64,000 nt of DNA. Origin: Rhodococcus sp. HNM0569. Lineage in GTDB: Bacteria; Actinomycetota; Actinomycetes; Mycobacteriales; Mycobacteriaceae. The number at the start of each line of letters is the position of its first letter. The stretch's first letter is position 1. Positions 36,210-44,798 of this stretch are shown one piece after another. The DNA lies in the NCBI RefSeq assembly GCF_012726205.1, contig NZ_JAASAE010000006.1, forward strand, positions 124,001 through 188,000, written 5' to 3'. Position numbers and translations under genes: made by a program. The notes beneath the pieces are model-generated. The model made no database searches. It saw only the letters and a program-made list of their open reading frames with translations, and had not been told where the DNA came from.

Positions 36210-36650
36210 GTGACCGAGATCCACCACAGCGCGTCGGCAGCGGTGGCGCGCAGCGTCGCATTCGCCTACGTCGACGACTACCGCACCGTCCCGGAGTGGT
36301 TCTTCGGCATCACCCAGTTCGACTCGATCGGCGACCACGATCACGACCTCGGCGCACGCTACGACGCCGCGCTGCGAATCGGCCCCAAGTCTTTCGGGTC
36401 GATCCTCGAAGTCACCGAGTGGGAGCAGGACCGGGTGATCGTGCTCGAATCGATTCGAGGCTTCACGACGCGCTCCCGATGGCGATTCGACGACGCCCCC
36501 GACGGCGAAACACGACTCACCGTGGACTTCGCGTACGAACTTCCGGGCGGGCTCGCCGGCAAGGCGCTCGCGCGCATCGTCGAGCCGTTCGCCGTGCAGG
36601 CCGTGCGACAGACCGAGGCAACACTGCGCCGCAAGCTCGCCGCCCTCTGA
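36210..36650 (+). CDS. SRPBCC-family protein
   Basis: A 146-residue helix-grip-fold protein. FAYVDDYRTVPEWFFGITQFDSIG is the N-terminal strand/helix pair of polyketide-cyclase-like SRPBCC proteins and the C-terminal long helix ends TEATLRRKLAAL. GTG 36210 has GAGGAGA at a good distance, preferred over ATG 36156. Ligand unknown. Confidence 0.82.
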   Translation: MTEIHHSASAAVARSVAFAYVDDYRTVPEWFFGITQFDSIGDHDHDLGARYDAALRIGPKSFGSILEVTEWEQDRVIVLESIRGFTTRSRWRFDDAPDGETRLTVDFAYELPGGLAGKALARIVEPFAVQAVRQTEATLRRKLAAL

Positions 36651-36685
36651 TCCCGACCCCCCACTGACACCGAGGTCACGCGTCT

Positions 36686-36710
36686 TTACATAGATAGTTA
36701 GCCTATGTAA
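36686..36710. promoter_or_regulatory. MarR operator before the MarR-MFS pair
   Basis: TTACATAG (36686-36693) and CTATGTAA (36703-36710) are perfect 8-bp arms on a 9-bp spacer holding ATAGTTAGC, a TAGnTAG pattern frequent in MarR sites. It ends 12 nt before the GTG start, so bound protein would block the promoter. Confidence 0.7.
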
Positions 36711-36721
36711 GCTGTTTTCAC

Positions 36722-37183
36722 GTGAGCAACGACGACGCCGAACTGCACCGGCTGCTCGTCGACCTGGTGACCAACTCGAGTCGATTCGCCAAGATCGCGA
36801 GCTCCTTCGGACCCGACACGCATCCCAACTCGTGGATGCGGGCCCTCGCCGTGTTCGACGAGCACGGCGAGCTGCGGATCAGCGAGTTCGCGCGGCTCTA
36901 CCGCTGCTCGCAGCCGTCCGCGACAGCGACGATCAAGCGACTCCTCGAGAAGGACCTCCTCGCTCGAAGACCCGATCCGCACGACGCGCGGGCAGTGCGC
37001 GTCACGATCACCGAGGACGGCCGGAACTGGTTGCGCACCAGCAAGGACGAACTCGCCGACGCCGTCGCACCGCTGTTCCGCGATCTCGAACCGGCACAGT
37101 TGCGCCGGCTCTCGGACGGCCTCGAAGAGCTCCGCACGATCCTCAAGTCCGCCGTGGCGATCGGTACACCCACCGACCGTTGA
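36722..37183 (+). CDS. MarR-family regulator of the adjacent MFS exporter
   Basis: A 153-residue winged-helix repressor; the DNA-binding part is about residues 50-95 (ISEFARLYRCSQPSATATIKRLLEKDLLARRPDPHDARA, with the wing DPHDARAV). No sensory cysteine near the N-terminus, so it probably binds a small ligand. GTG 36722 lies just after the palindrome 36686-36710. It is followed after 65 nt by the MFS gene in the classic regulator-exporter arrangement. Confidence 0.88.
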   Translation: MSNDDAELHRLLVDLVTNSSRFAKIASSFGPDTHPNSWMRALAVFDEHGELRISEFARLYRCSQPSATATIKRLLEKDLLARRPDPHDARAVRVTITEDGRNWLRTSKDELADAVAPLFRDLEPAQLRRLSDGLEELRTILKSAVAIGTPTDR

Positions 37184-37248
37184 CGTCCGCCGGAACACCC
37201 CGAAAACCGGCCTGCACCACACATTCCGTCTCAACAAAGGAGGTGGCC

Positions 37249-38508
37249 GTGAGTTCCACGACCGCGACCGAAACCGAACACTCCACCGGGGCTCCGCCCA
37301 GCCTCCTGAAGCAACCGAAAGCGGTGTGGGCGGTCGCCTTCGCGAGCGTCATCGCATTCATGGGCATCGGGCTCGTGGACCCGATCCTCAAGCCGATCGG
37401 CGAACAACTCGACGCGACGCCGTCGCAGGTGTCGTTGCTGTTCACCAGCTACATGCTCGTCACGGGCGTCGCGATGCTCATCACCGGCGCCGTCTCCAGC
37501 CGCATCGGCCCGAAGAAGACCCTGATGTTCGGGCTCGCGATCATCATCGTGTTCGCTGCCCTCGCGGGCAGCTCGAACACCATCAACCAGATCGTCGGAT
37601 TCCGCGCCGGCTGGGGACTGGGCAACGCACTCTTCATCGCGACGGCGCTCGCCGCGATCGTCGGCGCCGCCAGTGGCGGTGTCGCCAAGGCGATCATCCT
37701 GTACGAGGCGGCACTCGGCATCGGCATCGCCGTCGGGCCGCTGGTCGGCGGCGTACTCGGCGACATCAGCTGGCGCGCACCGTTCTTCGGTGTTGCCGCA
37801 CTGATGGCCGTGGCATTCATCCTGATCATGGTGCTGCTGCCGAAGGCTCCGAAGCCCGAGCACCACACGTCGCTCGCGGCCCCCTTCCTCGCGCTACGCC
37901 ATCGCGGTCTGCTGACCGTCGGCATCACCGCACTGCTGTACAACTACGGCTTCTTCACGCTGCTCGCGTACACGCCGTTCCCGCTCGACATGGGCGCCTA
38001 CCCGATCGGCTTCATCTTCTTCGGCTGGGGTGTCGCACTGGCGATCTCGTCGGTTTTCCTCGCGCCGCGGCTGCAACGCCGCTTCGGGACACTCAACATG
38101 ATGATGGCGTCGCTGCTGCTGTTCGCGATCGACCTCGGCGTCATGGCGTTGTTCACCGAGACCAAGGTCGTGCTGATCGTGTGCGTCGTGCTCGCGGGCC
38201 TGTTCCTCGGCGTCAACAACACACTCATCACCGAGACCGTCATGATCTCGGCACCCGTCGAGCGCTCGACCGCGTCGGCCGCATACAGCTTCGTGCGGTT
38301 CGTCGGCGGCGCTGCTGCACCGTGGGTTGCCGGCAAGCTGGGCGAAAGCAACGTCCACATGCCTTTCTGGGTGGGAGCCGTGTGCACCCTCGCCGCAATC
38401 GTCGTGCTCTCCACCGGCCGGAAGATCCTGGCCCACGTGGACGATCACGATCCCGAACCGCACAGTGTGGACGAAGCCACCGCGGTCACCGTGGGCGACG
38501 CCGACTGA
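37249..38508 (+). CDS. MFS multidrug-type exporter
   Basis: A 419-residue major facilitator with about 12 membrane segments. The loop 2-3 motif is SSRIGPKKTLMFG and the segment 5 antiporter motif is ALGIGIAVGPLVGGVLG, typical of drug/H+ antiporters. AAAGGAGG at 37236-37243 sets the start at GTG 37249. Probably exports the toxic ligand sensed by the MarR protein. The C-terminal 25 residues are acidic and cytoplasmic. Confidence 0.9.
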   Translation: MSSTTATETEHSTGAPPSLLKQPKAVWAVAFASVIAFMGIGLVDPILKPIGEQLDATPSQVSLLFTSYMLVTGVAMLITGAVSSRIGPKKTLMFGLAIIIVFAALAGSSNTINQIVGFRAGWGLGNALFIATALAAIVGAASGGVAKAIILYEAALGIGIAVGPLVGGVLGDISWRAPFFGVAALMAVAFILIMVLLPKAPKPEHHTSLAAPFLALRHRGLLTVGITALLYNYGFFTLLAYTPFPLDMGAYPIGFIFFGWGVALAISSVFLAPRLQRRFGTLNMMMASLLLFAIDLGVMALFTETKVVLIVCVVLAGLFLGVNNTLITETVMISAPVERSTASAAYSFVRFVGGAAAPWVAGKLGESNVHMPFWVGAVCTLAAIVVLSTGRKILAHVDDHDPEPHSVDEATAVTVGDAD

Positions 38509-38521
38509 CCGACGCGCTCAC

Positions 38522-38561
38522 CGACGACGCCGGGCTCCCACCCAGGGGCCCGGCGTCGTCG
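38522..38561 (+). terminator. 14-bp hairpin after the MFS gene
   Basis: Arms 38522-38535 and 38548-38561 are exactly complementary around a 12-nt loop, 14 nt after the MFS stop. Confidence 0.8.
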
Positions 38562-38589
38562 TGTGAACGGGGTTGAACGGGCCCGGCGA

Positions 38590-38602
38590 AATGTGAAAAA
38601 GT
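38590..38602 (+). promoter_or_regulatory. AATGTGAAAAAGT motif, second copy
   Basis: One mismatch from the 13-mer at 35493. CGGGGGG lies at 38633-38639 and AAGGGGGATGAATCT at 38647-38661, in the same order as at the first locus. Confidence 0.5.
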
Positions 38603-38803
38603 ACGTGAGCCGGTCTGGAAGCAGACCGTGTTCGGGGGGCACACGCAAGGGGGATGAATCTCGCACACAGATGTGTGTTCGCAAAGCGTAACGACTCTCG
38701 CTCGCTGATCGGACATCGCGGTGTCCATCGCGAGACGCGCTCGCCCCTCGATCGCACCTACATGCATCCGTCCCCCACCGAGGGCGGGCTGAAAGGAACA
38801 TCG

Positions 38804-39244
38804 ATGAGGCACAAGTTCTTCGCCGCTGCTGCAGCCACCGCGCTGACTGCAGCCGGGCTCGCCTTCGCGGCAACTCCCGCGACCGCCGAACCCGCACCCC
38901 AACTGCAGATCCTCGGGCCGGACCTCCTGCTGGCACCGGCAGGAGACTGCTACGGCTCATTGCACACCCGCACCGAGAACCTACACACTCCCGAAGGCGA
39001 CGTCCGTATGACGTTCACGCCGACGGGCACATGGGGAACCCACCCCGGTTGCACGGTGCAAGCGTGGGTCGGCGAGATCAGCGGCGCCACGCCGGTGGGC
39101 CAGCGTCATGACGTGGTGGTCGACTCGGGCCCGACCAGCATCGATCTGCGCCTCGGCAAGGGTCTGTCGATGCTTACCCCTGGGTCCAATCAGCCGTTCG
39201 GCATGGGGGGCGGCGGATACACCTGGGTCGACCCGCTCGGCTGA
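38804..39244 (+). CDS. Small exported protein of unknown function (second of a pair)
   Basis: 146 residues from ATG 38804, which follows AAAGGAAC and begins a good signal peptide (MRHKFFAAAAATALTAAGLA, cleaved near TPATAEP). The mature part is about 115 residues with two cysteines (GDCYGS and PGCTVQ) and ends GGGGYTWVDPLG. The frame stays open upstream to an ATG at 38654 that has its own AAGGGGG site, giving a 196-residue form with no signal peptide at its start; that ATG could instead be a relic of the leader shared with 35577. Function unknown. Confidence 0.75.
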   Translation: MRHKFFAAAAATALTAAGLAFAATPATAEPAPQLQILGPDLLLAPAGDCYGSLHTRTENLHTPEGDVRMTFTPTGTWGTHPGCTVQAWVGEISGATPVGQRHDVVVDSGPTSIDLRLGKGLSMLTPGSNQPFGMGGGGYTWVDPLG

Positions 39245-39260
39245 GCATTCGCGCGAGCAA

Positions 39261-39297
39261 CGTGGGGCCGGCGACGTGCGCACCGGCCCCACGTTTT
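39261..39297 (+). terminator. Intrinsic terminator with T-tract
   Basis: CGTGGGGCCGG (39261-39271) pairs with CCGGCCCCACG (39283-39293), followed by TTTT. It lies 16 nt after the stop at 39244. Confidence 0.9.
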
Positions 39298-39323
39298 CGT
39301 TGTGCCGGCGACGTGCGCGTGCG

Positions 39324-39329
39324 TATAGT
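39324..39329 (+). promoter_or_regulatory. -10 box of a leaderless promoter
   Basis: TATAGT ends 6 nt before the ATG at 39336, the spacing expected when transcription begins at the start codon. No ribosome site is present before that ATG, in agreement. Confidence 0.6.
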
Positions 39330-39335
39330 CCGCGC

Positions 39336-40316
39336 ATGGGTGAAAGCGGTTGCACCACAAGCGTGATTCACGTCAACGGCGTCGACCTGCACGTCGCCGA
39401 GCAGGGGTCGGGTCCTGCGGTGGTCTTGTGCCACGGATTCCCTGGCCTGTCGTACTCGTGGCGGCACCAGCTGCCTGCACTCGCGGCCGCCGGTTATCGC
39501 GCGATCGCACCCGACATGCGCGGCTACGGGCGTTCCAGTTCCCCCGGCGATCCGTCCGAGTACGACCGGGTGACCACGGTCGCCGACATGATCGGTTTGC
39601 TCGACGCGCTCGGCATCGAACGGGCCTTCTTCTCGGGACACGACTTCGGCGCACAACTCGTGTGGGATCTGCCGCGCTGGGCGCCGGAGCGCGTGGCCGG
39701 GCTCGTCCAGTTGAGCGTCCCGCTCACGCCGCGCCCACCCGTGGCACCGAGCGTCTCGTCGGCGCATCTCGCGCGCAAGCACTTCCTGCACCTGCACTAC
39801 TTCCAGGAACCGGGCGTCGCCGACCGCGAACTCGACGCCCGCCCCGCCGACTTCCTCGCCCGCGTCATGTGGGCGCTCAGCGACACCGACCGGTACCTGC
39901 AGGTCTGGGGTCATCCGTCGGAAGGCAACGGCTACCTCGACGTCCTGCCACCCGCGCCGGAGCTGCCCTGGCCGTGGCTCACCGCAAGCGAATTCGACCA
40001 CTATGTCAATGAATTCACCCGCACAGGCTTCACCGGTGGACTCAACTGGTACCGCGCGGCGGACTACGTGTGGCACCAGAACGCCGACCACGCGCACGTG
40101 CCGATCGAGGTACCGACGGCGTTCGTTGCCGGCGACCGCGACCCCGTGCTCGCCATGATGGGCACCGACCCGCTGGACACGATGCGCAGCCTCGCGCCCG
40201 GCCTCGAATCGACCACGCTGATCGACGGCGCAGGCCACTTCGTGCAGATGCAGGAACCGGACCAGGTCAACGCCGCGATGCTCGCGTTCCTCGACCGGCA
40301 ACCGCGGTGGGTGTAG
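39336..40316 (+). CDS. ephA: Epoxide hydrolase, EphA-like
   Basis: A 326-residue alpha/beta hydrolase. HGFPGLSYSWRHQ gives the HGxP oxyanion element, SGHDFGAQ carries the nucleophilic aspartate of epoxide hydrolases (not a serine), and IDGAGHFVQ has the catalytic histidine. FTRTGFTGGLNWYR in the lid region contains the tyrosine that polarises the epoxide. This pattern and length match M. tuberculosis EphA. It opens epoxides to diols, for detoxification or lipid metabolism. Probably translated from a leaderless message. Confidence 0.9.
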   Translation: MGESGCTTSVIHVNGVDLHVAEQGSGPAVVLCHGFPGLSYSWRHQLPALAAAGYRAIAPDMRGYGRSSSPGDPSEYDRVTTVADMIGLLDALGIERAFFSGHDFGAQLVWDLPRWAPERVAGLVQLSVPLTPRPPVAPSVSSAHLARKHFLHLHYFQEPGVADRELDARPADFLARVMWALSDTDRYLQVWGHPSEGNGYLDVLPPAPELPWPWLTASEFDHYVNEFTRTGFTGGLNWYRAADYVWHQNADHAHVPIEVPTAFVAGDRDPVLAMMGTDPLDTMRSLAPGLESTTLIDGAGHFVQMQEPDQVNAAMLAFLDRQPRWV

Positions 40317-40385
40317 CCAGCCACACCCCGAATCGGCGAGCTCACCCCCTCGCAAGAGCCGCGTGCGCACTGCAAGATCGACGTC

Positions 40386-41747
40386 ATGAGCTACGCCTCC
40401 ACCGAGCCGGACGCGCCCCCGTCGAGGGGCGGCAGCGCCCTTTCCGTGTTCCTGCGCGCACCGTTCGCGGCCCGCACGTGGCGCGAAGCGCTGTACTGCC
40501 TGGTCGCGGGGGCCCTCGGCGTCGTCGGCATCGGATATCTGTACGTCGGCGTCGGCGGCGGGCTGCTCCTGTCGCTCACCGTCGTCGGTATCCCGATCCT
40601 CGCGGCCGTCGTCGCGGGTGGCCGCGCGTGGGGCGCGCTCTACCGCGCGCTGGGCGGCACGCTGCTCGGTAGCCGCACCACCGCGCCGCCGCCACTGCAC
40701 ACGAAACCGGGCGTGCTCGGGTTCATCGGTTCATGGCTCACCGATCGCGCGGGGTGGCGGGGCCTCGCGTTCGTCCTCGTCAAGGGAATCGTCGGGCCGG
40801 TACTGGGCTACCTCGCTCTCGTGTTCAGCGCGATGTCCGTGTTCACGGCGATCTCGCCGATTCCGTGGGTGCTCGTCCACCCCACCAACATCGACGAGTA
40901 CGGCAACGAGCGGCACTCGATGTTCCAGTTCGGCTCGGTCTACTTCGACACGTGGCCGAAGATGCTTGCGGCATCGGCGGTCGGGGTCGTCGCATGCTTC
41001 CTCGCGCCGTGGCCGATCCGTGCGATCGGCGCGCTCGACCGATTCCTGATCTCGGCGCTCCTCGGTCCCACGGCGCGCGACACACGCGTGCACGAACTCG
41101 AGACCACCCGCGCTGCTGCCGTCGAGGACGCGTCGGCCACCCTTGCACGGCTCGAACGCGACCTGCACGACGGCACCCAGGCGCGACTCGTGACGATCGC
41201 GATGGCGCTGGGCCGCGCCGAGGACCGGATCGCGCACGGCGGCGACGCCGCACCGCTGATCGAGGACGCGCGGACGTCCGCGAAGGAAGGCCTCGCTGAG
41301 CTGCGTGAGCTCGTGCGCGGAATCCACCCGCCCGCACTCGATCTCGGGTTGGCACCGGCACTCGAAACACTCGCCGCGCGTAGTCCCGTCCGCGTCGACC
41401 TCGACGTCGCGCTCGCCACGCGCCCGTCGCGAGGCACCGAAACCATCGCGTACTTCAGCGCCGCCGAACTCCTGACCAATGTCGTCAAACATGCCGGTAC
41501 GGGCCACGCGTCGCTCACCGTGCGCGACGACGGCGCCACGCTCGTACTCACGGTGCGCGACGACGGCGCAGGCGGTGCCGACCCCGCGACGGGCACGGGC
41601 CTCGCGGGTCTCGCCTCACGCGCGGCCACCGTCGACGGCAGCGTCGACGTCTCGAGCCCCTCCGGTGGGCCTACCGTGGTGACCGTGACACTCCCGCACG
41701 CCGCCCCCGAGGCACTGTCCGGACCGGCCTTCCGGGGGCGGCCGTGA
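40386..41747 (+). CDS. Sensor histidine kinase, NarL/DesK-type
   Basis: A 453-residue membrane kinase. Residues about 35-230 form a sensor region with four or more membrane segments and an extracytoplasmic stretch between the last two. The HisKA_3 phosphoacceptor is His261 in LERDLHDGTQARL. The ATPase domain has AAELLTNVVKHAG (N box) and DDGAGGADPATGTGLAGL (G boxes). The stop overlaps the response regulator start as GTGA. Signal unknown; the sensor region resembles the putative-sensor/PspC-like type linked to envelope stress. Confidence 0.9.
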   Translation: MSYASTEPDAPPSRGGSALSVFLRAPFAARTWREALYCLVAGALGVVGIGYLYVGVGGGLLLSLTVVGIPILAAVVAGGRAWGALYRALGGTLLGSRTTAPPPLHTKPGVLGFIGSWLTDRAGWRGLAFVLVKGIVGPVLGYLALVFSAMSVFTAISPIPWVLVHPTNIDEYGNERHSMFQFGSVYFDTWPKMLAASAVGVVACFLAPWPIRAIGALDRFLISALLGPTARDTRVHELETTRAAAVEDASATLARLERDLHDGTQARLVTIAMALGRAEDRIAHGGDAAPLIEDARTSAKEGLAELRELVRGIHPPALDLGLAPALETLAARSPVRVDLDVALATRPSRGTETIAYFSAAELLTNVVKHAGTGHASLTVRDDGATLVLTVRDDGAGGADPATGTGLAGLASRAATVDGSVDVSSPSGGPTVVTVTLPHAAPEALSGPAFRGRP

Positions 41748-42400
41748 CCGGCCTGCGGGTCGTCGTCGCCGAGGACAACGCGATCCTCCGCGACGGGCTC
41801 GTCGCGTTGCTCACCGACCGAGGGCACGACGTCGTCGCCGCGGTCGGCAACGCGGACCTGCTGATCGACGCGGTCGACGCGCACGTGCCGGATGTCGCGG
41901 TCGTCGACGTCCGGATGCCACCGACACACACCGACGAGGGTCTGGTCGCGGCGGTCGCGTTGCGGCGACGCCATCCCGGTGTCGGCGTACTGGTGTTCTC
42001 CCAGTGGGTCGAAAACCGTTACGCCACGGAGCTCCTCGCGGCAGGCGCGGCGGGCGTCGGCTATCTCCTCAAGGATCGTGTCGCGGATGTCGGCGAGTTC
42101 GTCGACGCGCTCACCCGGGTGGCGCGCGGCGGCACCGCCCTCGACCCGGAAGTGGTGGGGCAACTGATGGGGTCGTCACGCGAGCGTGATCGTCTGGACC
42201 GGTTGACCGCCCGCCAGCGCGAGGTGCTGAGCCTCATGGCGCAGGGTCTGTCGAATTCCGCGATCGCCGACGCGCTGGTCGTCACCGAACGCGCCGTCGA
42301 GAAGCACATCGGAAACATCTTCGTCGAGCTCGACATCCCGCCGTCGGACGCCCATCACCGACGGGTCCTCGCGGTGATCACCGCATTGCGGGAGCGCTGA
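41744..42400 (+). CDS. LuxR/NarL-type response regulator
   Basis: A 218-residue regulator: receiver domain residues 1-120 with phosphoacceptor Asp55 (VVDVRMPP) and Lys near 110 (LLKDRV), then a LuxR helix-turn-helix (LTARQREVLSLMAQGLSNSAIADALVVTERAVEKHIGNIF). The GTG overlaps the kinase stop, so the pair is co-translated. Targets unknown. Confidence 0.93.
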   Translation: MTGLRVVVAEDNAILRDGLVALLTDRGHDVVAAVGNADLLIDAVDAHVPDVAVVDVRMPPTHTDEGLVAAVALRRRHPGVGVLVFSQWVENRYATELLAAGAAGVGYLLKDRVADVGEFVDALTRVARGGTALDPEVVGQLMGSSRERDRLDRLTARQREVLSLMAQGLSNSAIADALVVTERAVEKHIGNIFVELDIPPSDAHHRRVLAVITALRER

Positions 42401-42404
42401 TGCG

Positions 42405-43019
42405 TCACGGGCTCCAGTGCGCGGGCCCCGGCCACACCGGGCCGCACAGACCGTCGGCGCGCGAGCATCGCGCCACGAACGCCTCCGCATGCGGATGGGC
42501 TTTCGCGTCGTCGATCACCTCGTAGTAGAACTCACGCACCGGCGCCGCCCAGTAGCCGCCGTCGAGCGCGCGCAGCCCGTGATCGGTGCGGGGACACAAC
42601 ACGACATACGCCTCGTGCGGCTGGTCGATCGCGCCTTCCCAGTCGTCGGGCTGCAACCACGTACGGACGCCGACGTCGAACAGCCGCGCCACGACTCCGG
42701 GAATGCCACCCGCGGTGGGGAACACGGAATCGAACGTGCGGTTCCCGAGAGTGTGCAGGCCGAACTCGAAGGCGGCGTTGGTGGGCGGCAGTGCGGTGTC
42801 CTCGTCGCCCACGCCGCCGACGTCGGGCGGCAACGCGAGCCGCGCCTTCGCGCCGGTGCCGACGCCTTCGAGATACGCCTCGAGCGCATCGGGATCGACG
42901 AACCGCTCGTGCTGCACGCCCGGTTGCGTGAAACCCGCGAGAAAGCCTTGCTCCCACAGGTCGGCTCGCGCCGGCTCGCCCGCGAAAGGGTTGTCGGCAG
43001 CAGAATTCTCGTACCCCAT
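42405..43019 (-). CDS. Uncharacterised soluble protein
   Basis: 204 residues; I do not recognise the family. It has no signal peptide or membrane segment and is acidic, with Trp/Tyr/Phe-rich C-terminal half (TWLQPDDWEGA, GGYWAAPVREFYYEVIDD) and cysteines at LCPRTD, ARCSRADGLCGP. ATG 43019 is preceded by GGGAG. It converges on the response regulator with a 4-nt gap. Codon use looks like that of its neighbours, so it is very likely expressed. Confidence 0.7.
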   Translation of the reverse strand: MGYENSAADNPFAGEPARADLWEQGFLAGFTQPGVQHERFVDPDALEAYLEGVGTGAKARLALPPDVGGVGDEDTALPPTNAAFEFGLHTLGNRTFDSVFPTAGGIPGVVARLFDVGVRTWLQPDDWEGAIDQPHEAYVVLCPRTDHGLRALDGGYWAAPVREFYYEVIDDAKAHPHAEAFVARCSRADGLCGPVWPGPAHWSP

Positions 43020-43103
43020 GACCCGCTCCCATCGTCCGAGGACGGTTGCAGCTCAATCGTGCCAAACGAGCCGCGAACCGGGAGCCGATCGCCGATTTCC
43101 CGG

Positions 43104-43634
43104 CTAGAGGCCGAGATCGGCGAGGCCGAGCAGCGATCGATACTGCAGCCCCTCGGCAGCGATCACCTCGTCGGCGCCGGTCGCGCGGTCGACGACCGTC
43201 GCGACCCCGACCACCTCGGCACCCGCGTCGCGCAACGCGCGCACCGCAGTGAGGGGCGAGTTCCCGGTCGTCGTGGTGTCCTCGACCACCAGCACGCGCT
43301 TGCCGGTGACGTCGGGACCCTCGATCTGGCGCTGCATGCCGTGCGCCTTCGCAGCCTTGCGCACCACGAACGCGTCGAGCGGGCGGCCCGGCGCGTGCAG
43401 CATCGACAGGGCGACGGGATCGGCGCCCATCGTGAGCCCACCGACCGCGTCGAACTCCCAGTCCGCGACCAACTCGCGCAGCTGCGCGCCGATCAGCGGA
43501 GCCGCCCGGTGGTGGAGCGTGGCACGCCGCAGGTCGACGTAGTAGTCGGCTTCCTTGCCCGAGGACAGGGTGACTTTGCCGTGCACGACGGCCAGATCGC
43601 GCACCAGCGCGGCGAGTTCCTCACGGTCGGTCAT
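43104..43634 (-). CDS. pyrE: Orotate phosphoribosyltransferase
   Basis: A 176-residue type I PRTase that joins orotate to PRPP in pyrimidine synthesis. The PRPP loop VLVVEDTTTTGNS and the substrate segment VTLSSGKEADYYVDLRR are intact. ATG 43634 is used, with AGGG 9 nt upstream; a TTG at 43643 is in frame. The order pyrE, membrane protein, DUF5666 protein, clpB is close to Rv0382c-Rv0384c. Confidence 0.94.
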   Translation of the reverse strand: MTDREELAALVRDLAVVHGKVTLSSGKEADYYVDLRRATLHHRAAPLIGAQLRELVADWEFDAVGGLTMGADPVALSMLHAPGRPLDAFVVRKAAKAHGMQRQIEGPDVTGKRVLVVEDTTTTGNSPLTAVRALRDAGAEVVGVATVVDRATGADEVIAAEGLQYRSLLGLADLGL

Positions 43635-43666
43635 GGTGAGCAACCCTACCGGCCGCGCACGGGCCG

Positions 43667-44710
43667 CTACCGGCCCAGGTCGAAGCCTCCGGTCGGGGGC
43701 CGCGCGGGGTCGTCCACGAACTCGGGACGGCGCTGCTGCACACCGGCCGGGCGGGTACCCGGTGCGGGACTGCGCGGGATCGGCGACGCGGCGCGCGCGG
43801 TGGGGCCGGGCGGGCGACCGCCGGGGGCACGGCCACCGCGTTGCGGACCGGGCATGCTGCGGGTCTCGTCGGCGTGCGGGTCGCGAGCACGCAGGTCCTG
43901 GCCACGCTCACGCGGCTGCGGGGCAGGGCGTTCCTCGGGCCGCGGCTCGGGGCGACGGCGCGGCGGTTCGTCGTCGGGGCGCGGCCGGCGTGGGCCGGCG
44001 GCGGGGCGACGCCGGGGACGCTCGTCGTCGTCCTCGACACGCGGAATGGAGCTGGGAGTGGGCCTGCCCGGATCGTGCATCGCGGTGCGCCCGCGTGGCG
44101 GCGCGCTCGGCGGCAGCACGTGCAGGATGCCCGACAGCCGCGCGACCGTCTCGATCGCCGCATCCCAGTCGCGGCCGGTGCTCGACACGGGCAGCGAACC
44201 GAGCGTCCACCGGCCCTCGGTCCACAGCATGTTGACGTCGTCCGGGATCGACTCGGTGAACGCGACCATGCGCTGGTCGCATGCGCGGCGCGCGATCTCG
44301 AGGTCGGTGGTGAACACGACGCGCGGGCCGATCGCGCCGAGGAGTTCGAGGTCGGCGTCCTTGGGCGGCGGTGTCGACTTGAGCCGCAGGTCGATGTCGA
44401 CGCTCGACCCGACCGGACGCTGGACGGCGACGATCGTCGCGATGTCGCGGAGGTCGAACAACAGGAAGCGCTCCCCGCGGCGCACACCGCGCACGACGTC
44501 GTACGCGCTCTGATACTCCTGCTTCGACATCGCGGCGCGATGGAACTGCGCGGGCAGATTCGGCTGTTCGCCCTTGTAGTCGTACCCCTGGGCCTTCGCC
44601 CAGATCTCGCGGATCCGGCCACTCTGGTCCCGACGCTGGCGGTCGAAGTACAGCAGAGCGACCGCACCCGCGAGGGCGATCGAAGCGAGGCCGAACCACA
44701 TGACTGTCAT
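43667..44710 (-). CDS. Membrane-anchored protein with disordered Arg/Pro tail, Rv0383c-like
   Basis: 347 residues. One N-terminal membrane helix (WFGLASIALAGAVALLYF) anchors a cytoplasmic or periplasmic domain of about 180 residues (residues 25-215) containing GYDYKGEQPNLPAQFHR and LTTDLEIARRACDQRMVAF-like blocks. The last 130 residues are Arg/Pro/Glu-rich and disordered. The same architecture and place are seen in Rv0383c. Function unknown. ATG 44710 or ATG 44701. Confidence 0.8.
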   Translation of the reverse strand: MTVMWFGLASIALAGAVALLYFDRQRRDQSGRIREIWAKAQGYDYKGEQPNLPAQFHRAAMSKQEYQSAYDVVRGVRRGERFLLFDLRDIATIVAVQRPVGSSVDIDLRLKSTPPPKDADLELLGAIGPRVVFTTDLEIARRACDQRMVAFTESIPDDVNMLWTEGRWTLGSLPVSSTGRDWDAAIETVARLSGILHVLPPSAPPRGRTAMHDPGRPTPSSIPRVEDDDERPRRRPAAGPRRPRPDDEPPRRRPEPRPEERPAPQPRERGQDLRARDPHADETRSMPGPQRGGRAPGGRPPGPTARAASPIPRSPAPGTRPAGVQQRRPEFVDDPARPPTGGFDLGR

Positions 44711-44798
44711 CGACGATCAGCCTAGCGACTCGACCCGGCGCGATGTGACATGCGCGCTGGCGAAGTGCGTGATGTACCTGTCGGCGCCGGACACGGCG

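Noticed and set aside
42417-44513. 698-codon plus-strand frame
   Set aside because: Antisense of the genes at 42405, pyrE and the Rv0383c-like gene; low-complexity translation.
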